Notes: a model not told the origin generated them from the letters alone. Counted from the first letter of the stretch, positions 34,708 through 45,180 are shown. The stretch: 64,000 bases of DNA from Hofstenia miamia (GCA_900660155.1 CABFPE010000041.1:1496441-1560440), one strand, 5' to 3'. Numbers and translations are program-made.

Positions 34708-35039
34708 TACCAATCATTTTGATTTGATTTTGATTTATGGATAATAGTCTTTTCCTTTCTTTAAATTGATGTAATATCAGTTTGTTAGTTGTATTATAAA
34801 AGTATTCACTAATTTAATGATGAATAGATGACAGATATCAAACCAGCTTGGGAAAAGGAATGTGAATTTATTAATTTCATCATAAAAGTGAACAAACTTT
34901 TTGCCAATTTAATATTGTGATTGTTCAAAATCTTTGTAATGTTGATTTTGTAAATCAACATTTTGTTTTTTAATATATTTGTAATAAAATATTTCCTATT
35001 TTTTAAACCTATTGATGTGTTAAGAAATAAATGTTTCAT

Positions 35040-35400
35040 TACTTTCTGGGTGTCAACCCAGAAACTTTCGAATGGCCTATTGGTTGAAATATTATTCATG
35101 TTTTAGTTTTTATGAAATAAGAACATAACACCACCTCTTTTTGTTTTATTTTAATGCAAAGTATGATTTCTATTTGTTCTAAATGCAGCAGTTTCAAAAC
35201 AACTTTATTTTCAAACAATAGACAACACCATTAGAAGCAATCACGTTATTCAAGTGCTCTTTCAACTTTCCCACCTGTGTCATGAAGGTCTCATTGGGGA
35301 TGCGTCCAAATACCTGCTTCGCGGCAGTTCGAACCTCCTCATGTGATGAAAAGAACTTCGATTTCAGTTGTCTTGAGCTAAGAGAACAGCCACCGGTAGC
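35040..35400 (-). mobile_element. Mariner-like transposase C-terminal fragment
   Basis: The minus strand encodes FFSSHEEVRTAAKQVFGRIP followed by NETFMTQVGKLKEHLNNVIA and SNGVVYC (35390-35210). This resembles the C-terminal end of mariner-type transposases (FSSDEEVK..V..WL......F..GI.KL..R....I...G.Y). Downstream is an AATAAAGTTGTTTTGAAAC stretch, common just after mariner stop codons, and near 35043-35075 a TTCTGGGTGTCAACCCAGAAA inverted repeat that may be an element end. The catalytic DDD region is absent. Confidence 0.5.
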
Positions 35401-35818
35401 AGAGGTTAAAATTTTGGGAGTAGCGAGCTTAGAAGTCCATAATTTATTTTCTATTTTGATATATGTTGCTCAAAAAAATATTCTCTCATTCGAATATTCA
35501 AAAAAACTCCAAATGTTTCAAAACAATGGATTGATTCCAAATGCATTTATTTAATCGAACAAAAGAAACAGAAGTGGGAAAATTACATCCATTTTCAGAC
35601 AAAGCAAAATCACAATGCCTATAAGACTGCATAAAATTTATGCAATGTTGCTATAGGGAAACCAAGTAACAATTATTCCCGTTCAGAGTATCAAAATCTT
35701 TCATCTACAAAAAATAAATGGGAATTTATTAGAAAAAACATGAAAACTGAAAAATATAAGAAATATACTATAAAGATAAGGGAAATCTGCAAATGCTTTC
35801 AATGAAGTTTTTCTAAAT

Positions 35819-36307
35819 TTAGGAAACTAGAAAAGGAATAAACGTACCTTTTTCTCTTAATAAAACTAAATCAACTTCACGCTCATTCTCTTTTCGTTTT
35901 GCAACAAAATATGAAATCATAAAGTCGATACAATGCTTAAAAAATAAATCTAGTGGTCCCTCTCTAATAACAACGTGGTTCCTAAAACTCTCATGGTGAC
36001 TGTATAGCTGACGTCGAATTTTTGCAATTGAACACGTGATTTTCCCCAAATAATGCCTAATCAACTGATTCCGATATGAGGAGTGCAGGAATTGCAACAA
36101 AATGTCAATAGACTCGTCCATTCTTATGATTTTTCGTTCTTGGCCATGAATACGTATAATTTGGTAATGGATATTTTCAAGTTGCATATTAGTATTTACA
36201 CCAAGTCCAATTCTAAAACAGACTGCCCATAAGCGCGGCCGTGATGCATAAAATTGATTGAAATATTTTCCAAATGTATTTGTGTTTTCATTCCATTTTA
36301 AAAACAT
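35819..36307 (-). mobile_element. MULE transposon fragment, copy B
   Basis: A single minus-strand frame of 162 residues. Residues from about [20 protein letters not shown] through the [16 protein letters not shown] block match copy A at 26858-27138 closely. It then extends past copy A into GPLDLFFKHCIDFMISYFVA. Neither catalytic Asp block is included. Its upstream edge (36297) abuts an old LINE fragment. Both copies come from one MULE family with several members in this genome. Confidence 0.7.
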
Positions 36308-36339
36308 GTATAAGACACTCCCTTTTCCAGATGAAATTA

Positions 36340-36990
36340 AATTATTTAAAAGAAATTATCCCGAATATTGTTGAAATTTAGACCCATTTCAATTACCTCT
36401 CCAATCAGCAAAATATTTGAAAATATGCTTTTTAAACAAATTAACGAGCATCTTTGTAAACTCCAAAACACTATGGTTTTCGTAAAGGTTTTCTACGAGC
36501 GACGCTTTAGTACAAGCTGCAGAAAAATGGTGAACAACAATAAATGATAATGAATACCAGCAATTGCTTGCCTAGACCTCTCGAAAACGTTCGATTCCAT
36601 AGATCACAGTACCTTACTACAAAAAGTTAAATTTCTAGGTTTTTCTAATGACAGCATAGGTCTCATCTCCAATTACTTATACAATCGTATGCAAAGAATT
36701 AAAATTAATGAATTTTTTTCAGATTGGGTATGTACTAAAAATGTGGTTCCGCAGTGTACAATTTTGGGTCCCTTATTATTTATTATTTACATAAATGATT
36801 TGTCCGAGCAAGTAACATGTGACGTCATACATTATGCAGATGACACAATATTATTTAATTCTAATAAATTTCCCGAAAAAGCGGTTCAAACTCTCTTGCT
36901 AAATATTTTGCTTCTATAAAACTAAGAGTAGATCCACTAAAAACTCAATTCTGTATTGTTAAATCAAAAACTAAATCTACTGATACTTCA
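36340..36990 (+). mobile_element. Old LINE, 5' part, split by younger LINE
   Basis: Decayed RT related to the intact LINE that interrupts it. Visible parts: SAKYLKICF (counterpart of SPISKIFERLL), a GFRK-like remnant, DSIGLISNYLYNRMQRIKIN, the TILGPLLFIIYINDLSEQ block, and an intact-looking YADDTILF box (36832-36855). It ends at KTQFCIV..KSTDTS near 36990, where the inserted LINE begins. The rest resumes at about 41600. Stops and frame changes precede 36680. Confidence 0.8.
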
Positions 36991-37999
36991 TAATACAAAT
37001 GTCCTCTCATTGGCCGCGATTTCCTCTTTAAAGACAGTCGATTGCGCTCTCCGCTCCGCACTTAGAAACGTCACTGACTCAAACATCAATAAAGACGACG
37101 AACACTGCAAACTTGTAGCACCATTTTTGGCCCTCAGTCGAGATGAATTATTTTCATTGCATTCATTTCTTAAGGATCACACGCATACGTCCCTTACACC
37201 TAACTCGCGCGAACAAGAAGTCACTGACGCTTTTTTGCATTCAACAGCATCAAGAAATAAACCTATTACTCGCTCTCCAAGAAAACCTCGCAAGATCAAA
37301 ACAGGTACTAATTTTTTAATTTTAGGTAGCTCCATGTTTAGGAAATTACGATCCAAAAACATAATCAGAAACAAAGAGGTCTCCGTGCACTCGTATCCCG
37401 GTGCATGCATATCTGAGCTTCAACAGACATTGGAACTCTACCCGCAAACAAAAATTAAAACAGTTTTCGTACAAATTGGAAGAAATGATATTCTCAAGAA
37501 CCCAACCAACTACGAAGCTAAGTTTACTGATCTTATTAAAATAATTAACCATATTTTTAGTCCTACTAAGATTTTTCTTAGTGAAATCCCACCTTTTTGC
37601 AACAGCCTGCTTCAAGGCAACAATGAAGTAGTAAAAGTCAATAAAATTATTTCTAACTTATCAGAAAAATTAAAATTTTCAGTATTTAAATTATTTTCAC
37701 AATTTTGTTTAGGTCCAAAAGTCGTTAACAGTCGTCTCTTTTCAAAAGACGGCATTCATTTCTCACAGAATGGAATTGGAAAATTTGTATCCATCATTAA
37801 ATCCTTCTTCGAGCCTCCATCTTGTCGCACAATTCAATTCCTCAAAGCAATGCCGACAAATAACAGAGTCTTTGAAAGCTTTGCACCTCGATTTTTGCCG
37901 CCTTTCGCTAGCAACCTGCCGCACCACCCGCTTGCTCGCCCGTCCAGGGTATATAAATCATACGCTGCTGCACTTTATAACAATGCACCGCCTTACTAA
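36990..37999 (+). CDS. LINE ORF1, SGNH/GDSL esterase-like domain (5' partial)
   Basis: Open from the insertion junction to the stop at 37999, with no ATG before the domain, so the N-terminal part (often PHD or coiled coil in CR1 ORF1) was lost by 5' truncation. The domain shows the SGNH blocks: FLILGSSMFRKL (nucleophile Ser; GSS in place of the usual GDS), VFVQIGRNDIL (GxND block) and FSKDGIHFSQNG (DxxH block). CR1-like LINEs are known to carry such esterases in ORF1, whose role is thought to be nucleic-acid or membrane binding rather than clear catalysis. A basic region, SRNKPITRSPRKPRKIK, precedes it. The C-terminal tail is basic and proline-rich. ORF2 begins 89 nt downstream. Confidence 0.75.
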
Positions 38000-38088
38000 T
38001 TCATTCACCGCAAATTGCTCTAACTCTGAAGTCACCGCCACCATCATAAGCGATCTACTTCAACAGCTAAGATACTTTTTTATTAGCT

Positions 38089-41000
38089 ATGTCGTGTGAA
38101 TTATTATATTTTTGTTTACTGACGCCCAGGCTATGGAAAAATTACTATAACCCTAAATTCAAATTGAAACTCAAATTTGGTTTCAAAGTAAAATTATTAC
38201 TCTTTACTTATATTTTCCTTATTTCGACATTCAAATCTAATGAGGATGTCTCGCTCTTACCAGTACAGTTTTACTTCAATACATATAACTCAACTATTCG
38301 CTATTCAAAAACAGCTTTAACTTTCTTAACCAGACGCATTTGTATTATCATAATCGAATTAAAAAACTCATTTATTTCTCTCATAATTTTCCTATTATTA
38401 GCAGTATATGGTATTGAGACTAATCCCGGTCCGATTTTAAATTTTGAATCATACATCAAAAAATTGAATACCGGCTCAGATATTGTGAATTACATACATT
38501 TAAATTTTCAGAATCTAAGTATTAAAAATTTCGAATATAGGGAATTCGTTTCAAATACTAAAAATGATTTAATTCTCGCAATTTCTGAAACTTGGCTAAA
38601 GATTGACGATCTAGATAGCACATGGTCTGTTAATGAAAATTTTGCACTATTTAGAAAGGATAGAGTTTTGAACAATATGTTAGGAAAATCAAAAGGTGGA
38701 GGTGTATTACTTTTAGTTCCAAAGTCATTCAATCCCAAAATACGCAACGATATTAAAAGTCCTAACACATCAAATTTTGACAGTCTATGGGTTGAAATTA
38801 CTAATCCAATTAAAAATTCTAGATTTCAAAAACAATTATTAAATGTATCATACTGTCCGCATAAGAAATTTGCCAATTTTTTTATTCAACAACTAGAAGA
38901 AGAATTATCACTTGCCTGTTCTGAAAATAAAGATTTAGTACTTTTCGGAGATTGGAAACTCAATTATTTAAATGCTAATGATCAATGTAAAATGGATTTG
39001 TTCTTGAACACATTTAATCTTGAATTGACCAATAAAACATTGCCCACTAGAATCACATCATCGAGTAGGACTCTAATTGACTACATTGCATTAGCTGAAA
39101 ACAATAATACACACTTCCAGTACATCTCTTCTGAATGCCCATTCTCGGATCACTGTTTTACATCTATCAAATTTCAAAAGTCTTCTCACTCAACCCCAAA
39201 AATTACCACGAAATGGATTAAAACTCGTGAAAAGTGTATTGAAAATATTAATAATTTTAAATCATCCCTCTCATCAGAAAATTGGTTTCCTGTATATTCT
39301 GCATCAAATATAAATGAAATGCTAAAAGATTTCTCAGACATTTTTGAATTTTACCTCAACAGATTTTGCCCTGAAAGGAAAATAATGGTTAAATCCACAA
39401 CCAAATCCAAAGCAAACAATACTTTTTCTAACAAACCCTGGATATCTGACACTTGTAAAGCTTTAATTCGCGAAAAGAACAAAGCATATAAACATTTTAT
39501 AAATTCTCGAACTAACAAGAACTTTGCTGCCTATAAAAAGGCCAGAAATGCCTCGAATATTGCATCTCGTAGGGCATTCAATGAATTTATCAAAAATGAG
39601 TATACGCGTCTTCCAAATGAAAAGTCAAAATGGAAACTAATAAAAGAAATCACAAATTATAAGCAATCTAAATCAAACTTAATTGATGTGATTAATGATC
39701 AAAATGGAAATAATCTAACCGACAATTTAGAAATTTCTAATGAATTACACAAGACTTTTGTCAACTTAGGAAATTACAACGGCCCCCTTATTAAATACAA
39801 AAACCTCTCACACAAAATCTTTACACCTGAATTTAATTTCCGATTCTCAACTACCTATGAAATTATTAAATCGATTCTTAAGCTTAAGTCCAACAAATCA
39901 AGTGGTCCCTCAAATATCCCCTCTTGGGCTCTTAAAATGACTGCAGATATCATTGCAAGTCCTTTAAATTTCATCTTTAATGAATCTATAAAATGCAATC
40001 ACTTCCCAGATTATCTAAAACTTGCTCACATTACTCCTATTTTTAAGAAAAACGATCCTTCAATTGCCACTAATTATCGACCAATTTCAATTACTTCTCC
40101 AATAAGTAAAATATTCGAAAGATTATTGCATAACCAAATAATTGAACATTTTAATAAGTATAATTTATTATCGAACACCCAATTTGGATTTCGCAAAAAT
40201 TTTTCAACAACTGATGCACTATTACATGCTACTGAAAAATGGAGAGCATCCCTCGATTCTAATAAATTTGTAGCTATAGCTTGTTTAGATCTCTCAAAAG
40301 CCTTTGATTCGATTAATCACAACATACTTATTGAAAAACTATCTTACTTAGGATTTTCTTGTAATAGTAAGCAATTGATAACTAGTTACCTTAACCAAAG
40401 ATTCCAGAGAGTTAAATTAAACGATATTTTTTCTGATTGGTTACCGGTTTACAATGGGGTGCCTCAAGGAACGATTCTAGGTCCTCTTCTTTTTAGTATT
40501 TATGTAAATGACATGCAGTCAATAACCAATTGCAATCTAATTCAATATGCCGATGACACCTGCATCTTCAGCGATAATACATCATTGCACTCAGCAGTGG
40601 AATCAATAGAATTCAATTGCAACAAATTGTCAAAATATTTTTCAATGCATAAGTTGATAATTAATGAAGCTAAGACGGAATTTTGTATTTTGCAGCCCAA
40701 TAAAAATAACTACGATGTTTCCAAAATGACTTTGAAAATTAATACTGTTAATGTACCTATTGTAGACACTTTCAAGTACTTAGGCGTAACCATTGACTCA
40801 AAGTTAAAGTTCAACACTCACATTAACATAACAGTTAGAAAACTAGCTATAGGTATAAAAAGTATGACACTAGTAGTTAAGCAATTACCACCTTGTGCAA
40901 TTATTCAATTCTTCCATGCTTTTATCATGAGCCACCTTAATTATGCAAACATCTTATTTACTGATTTAAGTGATGTGCTTTATAGAAAACTTGACATTCA

Positions 41001-41418
41001 ATTAAAATGGGCACTGAATATCTCAGCAAAAAATTCATCGAAAACTAAACATTACATTTCTAGGTCAATTCTCTTTCCAAAACAACTCGTCATTTTAAAT
41101 ACCTTGCTAACATTTTTCAAACTAGTAAAAAATCTACCGCCTTATAATTCAATTAAATTCCCGGGATTTGCGTATAAACAGAATTCAAGATCTAAAATTT
41201 TTACATGTGTTAAGTATAAGAAAAAAGTTTTGAAGAAATCTTTCATTAATGTCGCAATTCGAACCTGGAATTCGCTACCTAAAGAAATTAAAAGCATTGA
41301 AAAATTGAAACCTTTTAAAAAGCGTTTAAAAATCTTCCTTAAGCAAAAATATATTTTAGGTACATCATGGTTAGGATTTAAATTTTACAACAATGACTAT
41401 ACGATAACTCGTCATTAA
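38089..41418 (+). CDS. LINE ORF2: 2A-like leader, APE endonuclease, reverse transcriptase
   Basis: An uninterrupted 1109-residue frame from ATG 38089. Residues 1-107: leader with two hydrophobic stretches (KLLLFTYIFLISTF; FISLIIFLLLAVY). Residues 108-115: GIETNPGP, a 2A-type motif predicted to break the peptide chain between G114 and P115. Residues about 130-365: APE-like endonuclease with SETWL (E167), GDWKLN (D288) and SDH (353-355). Here Lys290 stands where GDFN-type enzymes have the active-site Asn. Residues about 560-900: reverse transcriptase with NYRPISITSPISKIFERLL, FGFRKNFSTTDALL, CLDLSKAFDSINH, GVPQGTILGPLLFSIYVND and YADD (820-823). The C-terminal thumb region ends at 1109. It would act in target-primed reverse transcription. 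Codons are strongly AT-biased compared with the host genes. Confidence 0.9.
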   Translation: MSCELLYFCLLTPRLWKNYYNPKFKLKLKFGFKVKLLLFTYIFLISTFKSNEDVSLLPVQFYFNTYNSTIRYSKTALTFLTRRICIIIIELKNSFISLIIFLLLAVYGIETNPGPILNFESYIKKLNTGSDIVNYIHLNFQNLSIKNFEYREFVSNTKNDLILAISETWLKIDDLDSTWSVNENFALFRKDRVLNNMLGKSKGGGVLLLVPKSFNPKIRNDIKSPNTSNFDSLWVEITNPIKNSRFQKQLLNVSYCPHKKFANFFIQQLEEELSLACSENKDLVLFGDWKLNYLNANDQCKMDLFLNTFNLELTNKTLPTRITSSSRTLIDYIALAENNNTHFQYISSECPFSDHCFTSIKFQKSSHSTPKITTKWIKTREKCIENINNFKSSLSSENWFPVYSASNINEMLKDFSDIFEFYLNRFCPERKIMVKSTTKSKANNTFSNKPWISDTCKALIREKNKAYKHFINSRTNKNFAAYKKARNASNIASRRAFNEFIKNEYTRLPNEKSKWKLIKEITNYKQSKSNLIDVINDQNGNNLTDNLEISNELHKTFVNLGNYNGPLIKYKNLSHKIFTPEFNFRFSTTYEIIKSILKLKSNKSSGPSNIPSWALKMTADIIASPLNFIFNESIKCNHFPDYLKLAHITPIFKKNDPSIATNYRPISITSPISKIFERLLHNQIIEHFNKYNLLSNTQFGFRKNFSTTDALLHATEKWRASLDSNKFVAIACLDLSKAFDSINHNILIEKLSYLGFSCNSKQLITSYLNQRFQRVKLNDIFSDWLPVYNGVPQGTILGPLLFSIYVNDMQSITNCNLIQYADDTCIFSDNTSLHSAVESIEFNCNKLSKYFSMHKLIINEAKTEFCILQPNKNNYDVSKMTLKINTVNVPIVDTFKYLGVTIDSKLKFNTHINITVRKLAIGIKSMTLVVKQLPPCAIIQFFHAFIMSHLNYANILFTDLSDVLYRKLDIQLKWALNISAKNSSKTKHYISRSILFPKQLVILNTLLTFFKLVKNLPPYNSIKFPGFAYKQNSRSKIFTCVKYKKKVLKKSFINVAIRTWNSLPKEIKSIEKLKPFKKRLKIFLKQKYILGTSWLGFKFYNNDYTITRH

Positions 41419-41597
41419 AATAGCAATATAAAGTAATTCATCCATAGCCTGTAAGAATTGTTACTTTTTGTAATGTATGTTGATTTGTAGATTGGTTACT
41501 TTTTTGTAATTTATGACGCTATTCAGATAAATTATCAGTTATTGAATTGTAAACATTTATCTGAATATAGAATCTCTTATCTTATCTTATCTTATCT

Positions 41598-42065
41598 TAA
41601 ATTAAGTTTCAAATAAAACAGGTCGAGTCTTTTAAATACCTTGGAATTATTTTTGACAGAATTCTAAATTTTGAAGAACAACTAAATCATGTTATTAGAA
41701 AAATAGCCATATCGATAAAAGCAATTAACTTAGTTTCTCAAAAACTCCAATTAATATATGCTCTAATATTAAGTCATTTCAACTATACCCACATACTCTA
41801 CACAGACATAAACCAAAAATTTCTCAGGAAATTCCAAGTGCTACCAAATTGGGCTATCAAAGTAGAAGTAATTAATCATAGATTTAATAAGAATAATGAA
41901 TATAATATAGAAAAATTTCAAAATTATTTCTACAAACTTATTTGTAAGCACAGCTATAAATATGTGGAATGAATTACCAAAATATATCAAATAAATGAAT
42001 AGCTTAAAAAGCTTTATGATTTATATTAAAAAATACTTTTACGTCTTTAAACCTCTTCTACATGA
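41598..42065 (+). mobile_element. Old LINE, 3' part, after nested insertion
   Basis: Resumes the element interrupted at 36990. QVESFKYLGIIFDRILNFEE matches DTFKYLGVTIDSKLKFNTH of the inserted LINE, followed by RKIAISIKAINLVSQKL and ALILSHFNYTHILYTDINQK (41700-41820) and a decayed thumb/C-terminal part to about 42060. About six codons are missing at the junction relative to the intact copy, either a target deletion or ordinary decay. Confidence 0.8.
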
Positions 42066-42346
42066 GTTTTTTAGTCAAGTCGAAAAAAATATTTAAATTT
42101 TAATTTTAGATGCTCAAGCAAACATCTAAAAATTTACAAACTCATTATACTAATATTGTACTTGGGCCTGCGTTTTTGTGTTTTTTGCAATGTGGCAACA
42201 CTAAGGGCAAATTCAAGCATTTCGTTTGAAAATAAAGTATAGATAAAAACATTTGGTTAATTGTAAAAAATGCATTTACTGTAAAATTACAGAGAAATGA
42301 TAAAAGAATGCAAATTAAAGAGGGTGAAGATCTTTGAAGCAGTTTT

Positions 42347-42640
42347 TTATTTATTTAGGCACAAGAATTCTTCACACATACAATATTTCACCTTCACAAT
42401 TTCCTTACAGCTAAGTAATAGATATCTTCCCTTTTCAGGGGTAATTTCTGTCGAATGTATTGTTTCATAATTTCCAAAAGATTTATTAGCACTAGTTGCT
42501 GTCGGTGAAATTCTGAAAATGAAGGGGTCTACGTTCTCTCTAATCAGTGTCATGAGCCCATTTAACGTAATGAATATATTATGTTTCAAATCTACAATAC
42601 ATACTACAATATCTCTACCTCCATCCGGCCATAGAATAGT
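42347..42640 (-). pseudogene. Coding-like fragment, unknown
   Basis: The minus-strand frame can be read from about 42640 (FTILWPDGGRDIVVCIVDLK) through HNIFITLNGLMTLIRENVDP to EFLCLNK and a stop at 42347. Composition is protein-like. A stop lies just upstream in frame and no 3' splice site is visible between, so it looks like a truncated piece rather than an exon. Product not recognised. Confidence 0.3.
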
Positions 42641-42702
42641 GAAATCAAATTAGAAATGCTACATTATAATTTCAACACATAATTGCAAGAGCCTTCATTT
42701 TC

Positions 42703-42988
42703 CATAGTGTTGCCAAATGTCAACAAACCTAATTAGTCATTCCATATTTCTTGTGAGGAGCTGCTTGAATTCAGCGCTATGATAGCTATGGTTGAATATC
42801 TAATTCTGAGGTCATCGCTGAAGCACTGAGAAATTCGTTTAGAAATAAAGCTTCTGCGGCTACAGAGTGTATTTATAATAACATCTCATTGGGCAAGTAT
42901 GATAAGAATTTGTAATGTATTGTATGTGGAGTTAATTGCTTATGAATAATTTGAATTCTCAAGTGTGTTGCCATATGGCAACACTATG
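42703..42988. mobile_element. 286-bp MITE with 13-bp perfect TIRs
   Basis: CATAGTGTTGCCA at 42703-42715 is the exact complement of TGGCAACACTATG at 42976-42988. If the element proper begins at GTGTTGCCA, it is flanked by TA on both sides, the target duplication of Tc1/mariner-type elements. The right end is part of a 20-bp perfect palindrome (42965-42984). A further TGGCAACACTA end lies at 42196-42206, and a TAGTGTTGCCA end at 26167-26177. No coding frame inside. Confidence 0.7.
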
Positions 42989-43760
42989 CAGAAGAGGGTT
43001 AATATAAAAATACTGAAATGGCGAGACTATAAATTGTACAATCCTGATTATTCTATTAATAGAAACTAACATCTCCATAACCCAAGTTAATTAACATTAT
43101 TATTTGTAAATATTCCTTGGTTTGTTTTATAATATTTTGTTTGTATTCCTTTTCTTGACGCTTTCAGAATTGTTATCAGTATTCTTCTTACTTTTTTAGA
43201 AGATCATGAAGTCCTTTGATACATTACAGCATATCTTGAGATTTGTGCTTCTGCTTGTCATAAAAATATTATTTGGTCATGAATAACAATTTCTCGTCAA
43301 TATGTACATAACAGGCTTGTCCATGATTTAAATTTTTGATTTCCTCATAATTACACAAAGTATCCTTAGGCCACCCACAACAAATCATATGTATGTATAA
43401 CTATGCCAACTAAGTTTGCTTACTGGTATTTCACCATGTGTCCTTTTCAATGTATCTTCACTGCATATGCATACCATATCTTTTGAGTCAAAATTGCGCG
43501 ATTTCATAGGACAGACAAGAAATAGCATTTTGGTGCCGCTACTGCATCAGAAATGGAGTTTTTTTTTCAAATTTCGTACTGAGTACTGCAACATTAATGA
43601 ATTTACCATTGTATATTTTGTTAAGTGTGTTATTAAATTTTCAAATAGTTGTCGATGCATTTAGACTCTTTAGTAATTTGTAGCGTGCGTCCATGTGATT
43701 GGATCCTTATTTTTGAGTACTTGAGTGGCATTTTTTGATGGATTAAGTTAAGAAGCAAAA
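42989..43760. other. Intergenic DNA, nothing recognised
   Basis: AT-rich, with no convincing coding or repeat feature. Confidence 0.4.
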
Positions 43761-43761
43761 A

Positions 43762-43798
<37 letters not shown>

Positions 43799-44266
43799 TA
43801 TATAGGCCTATATATAAATATACTGGCGCTGTATAAAATNNNNNNNNNNNNNNNNNNNNNNNNNNNNNNNNNNNNNNNNNNNNNNNNNNNNNNNNNNNNN
43901 NNNNNNNNNNNNNNNNNNNNNNNNNNNNNNNNNNNNNNNNNNNNNNNNNNNNNNNNNNNNNNNNNNNNNNNNNNNNNNNNNNNNNNNNNNNNNNNNNNNN
44001 NNNNNNNNNNNNNNNNNNNNNNNNNNNNNNNNNNNNNNNNNNNNNNNNNNNNNNNNNNNNNNNNNNNNNNNNNNNNNNNNNNNNNNNNNNNNNNNNNNNN
44101 NNNNNNNNNNNNNNNNNNNNNNNNNNNNNNNNNNNNNNNNNNNNNNNNNNNNNNNNNNNNNNNNNNNNNNNNNNNNNNNNNNNNNNNNNNNNNNNNNNNN
44201 NNNNNNNNNNNNNNNNNNNNNNNNNNNNNNNNNNNNNNNNNNNNNNNNNNNNNNNNNNNNNNNNNN

Positions 44267-44300
<34 letters not shown>
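43761..44300. repeat. (TA)n tracts flanking a 427-N gap
   Basis: TA repeats at 43766-43803 and 44269-44299 surround Ns at 43840-44266. The short unique stretch between the first tract and the gap (43804-43839) suggests more than simple repeat is missing. Confidence 0.9.
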
Positions 44301-44301
<1 letters not shown>

Positions 44302-45180
44302 AATCAAATCGCTCCCGATTGTAATTTAAAACTTCATCTCGATCTCAAGCAGACCTAACTCCGGTCTCCCGCACCCTGGTTTAAATACGCGCCTGCCCGA
44401 ACACTAGTCAGTTTAAATATTGACAGATAGGAATTGACACCAATCCATAACTAAATCAATTAGAAAAGCGATGAGGTACATCTTTTACGGGTCACACTAA
44501 ATTTTCAAGCATTTAAATTTATGCATCCAAAGTATTATGTTTTTGACAATTGTGTTTACTCACCTTTTGAAGAAAGGGGTGTGATCGATGCTTCTTCGCC
44601 ACTTAACTTAATTAATTTATTCCTCGTATCAATTTCGAATATTAAAAATTCCGGAAGGCATCTCTATCATACAACAAATTTGATAACAACTATTCGCTAG
44701 TCTAGACAATAGCAATGGGCTGTAAATAGAGGGGTATTTGAAAAGACACGTTCATTGAATACTCACAAACAAAATTGCACAAGTTCAGAACTTCAATATT
44801 TCGGAGTAGTAATCAAATTACATGCGCATTGGATTCACAAAAATATCTATTATAATGAATAAAAATTATTGGCAAATAAATATATTTACAAAATAGAATA
44901 TAATTATGTTACAGTAAATATAGAAATATTCATATAACATTTGCACTTAAATGAACGTCTTGAGTTTTTTGAAAACTTCATCGAAGACATGTTCCAGAAT
45001 GTAGTCTATTCTCTTCGTATCCCGTATTAATTTAAAGTTGCAATAATCTGTTCTTTAACATTCTAATTTGTTGACAAAAGTTTATGAAATTTTATTTGGA
45101 TGCTAAATTGAAGTATGCTAAGTGAAAAATTTTACCTCCTCATGAAATCTAGAAGTTAAATTTGATAATCACATCAATTC
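44301..45180. other. Intergenic DNA
   Basis: A GC-richer patch at 44345-44405 (CTAACTCCGGTCTCCCGCACC) stands out but is not assignable. The rest is AT-rich and featureless. Confidence 0.4.

Larger units (their letters stand above)
36990..41597 (+). mobile_element. Young CR1-type LINE, 5'-truncated
   Basis: A two-ORF non-LTR retrotransposon of about 4.6 kb inserted in an older relative. The left junction is placed near 36990, where homology to the host LINE stops. The right end is a (TTATC)n tail at about 41577-41597, after which the host LINE resumes. ORF1 has an esterase-like domain but no start codon before it. ORF2 is complete. The 3' UTR (41419-41576) is short, as in CR1/L2 relatives. 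Both reading frames are free of stops, so insertion was fairly recent. I found no target-site duplication. Confidence 0.85.

Noticed and set aside
35282-35554. Plus-strand 90-residue frame
   Set aside because: The opposite strand reads as a mariner C-terminus over the same bases, which is the better explanation.
37177-37615. Two minus-strand frames inside LINE ORF1
   Set aside because: Antisense to the esterase ORF, with no independent support.
38508-38768. Minus-strand frame inside LINE ORF2
   Set aside because: Antisense to the 1109-residue ORF2.
43633-44307. 224-residue minus-strand frame
   Set aside because: Most of it is Ns and TA repeat; no protein content.
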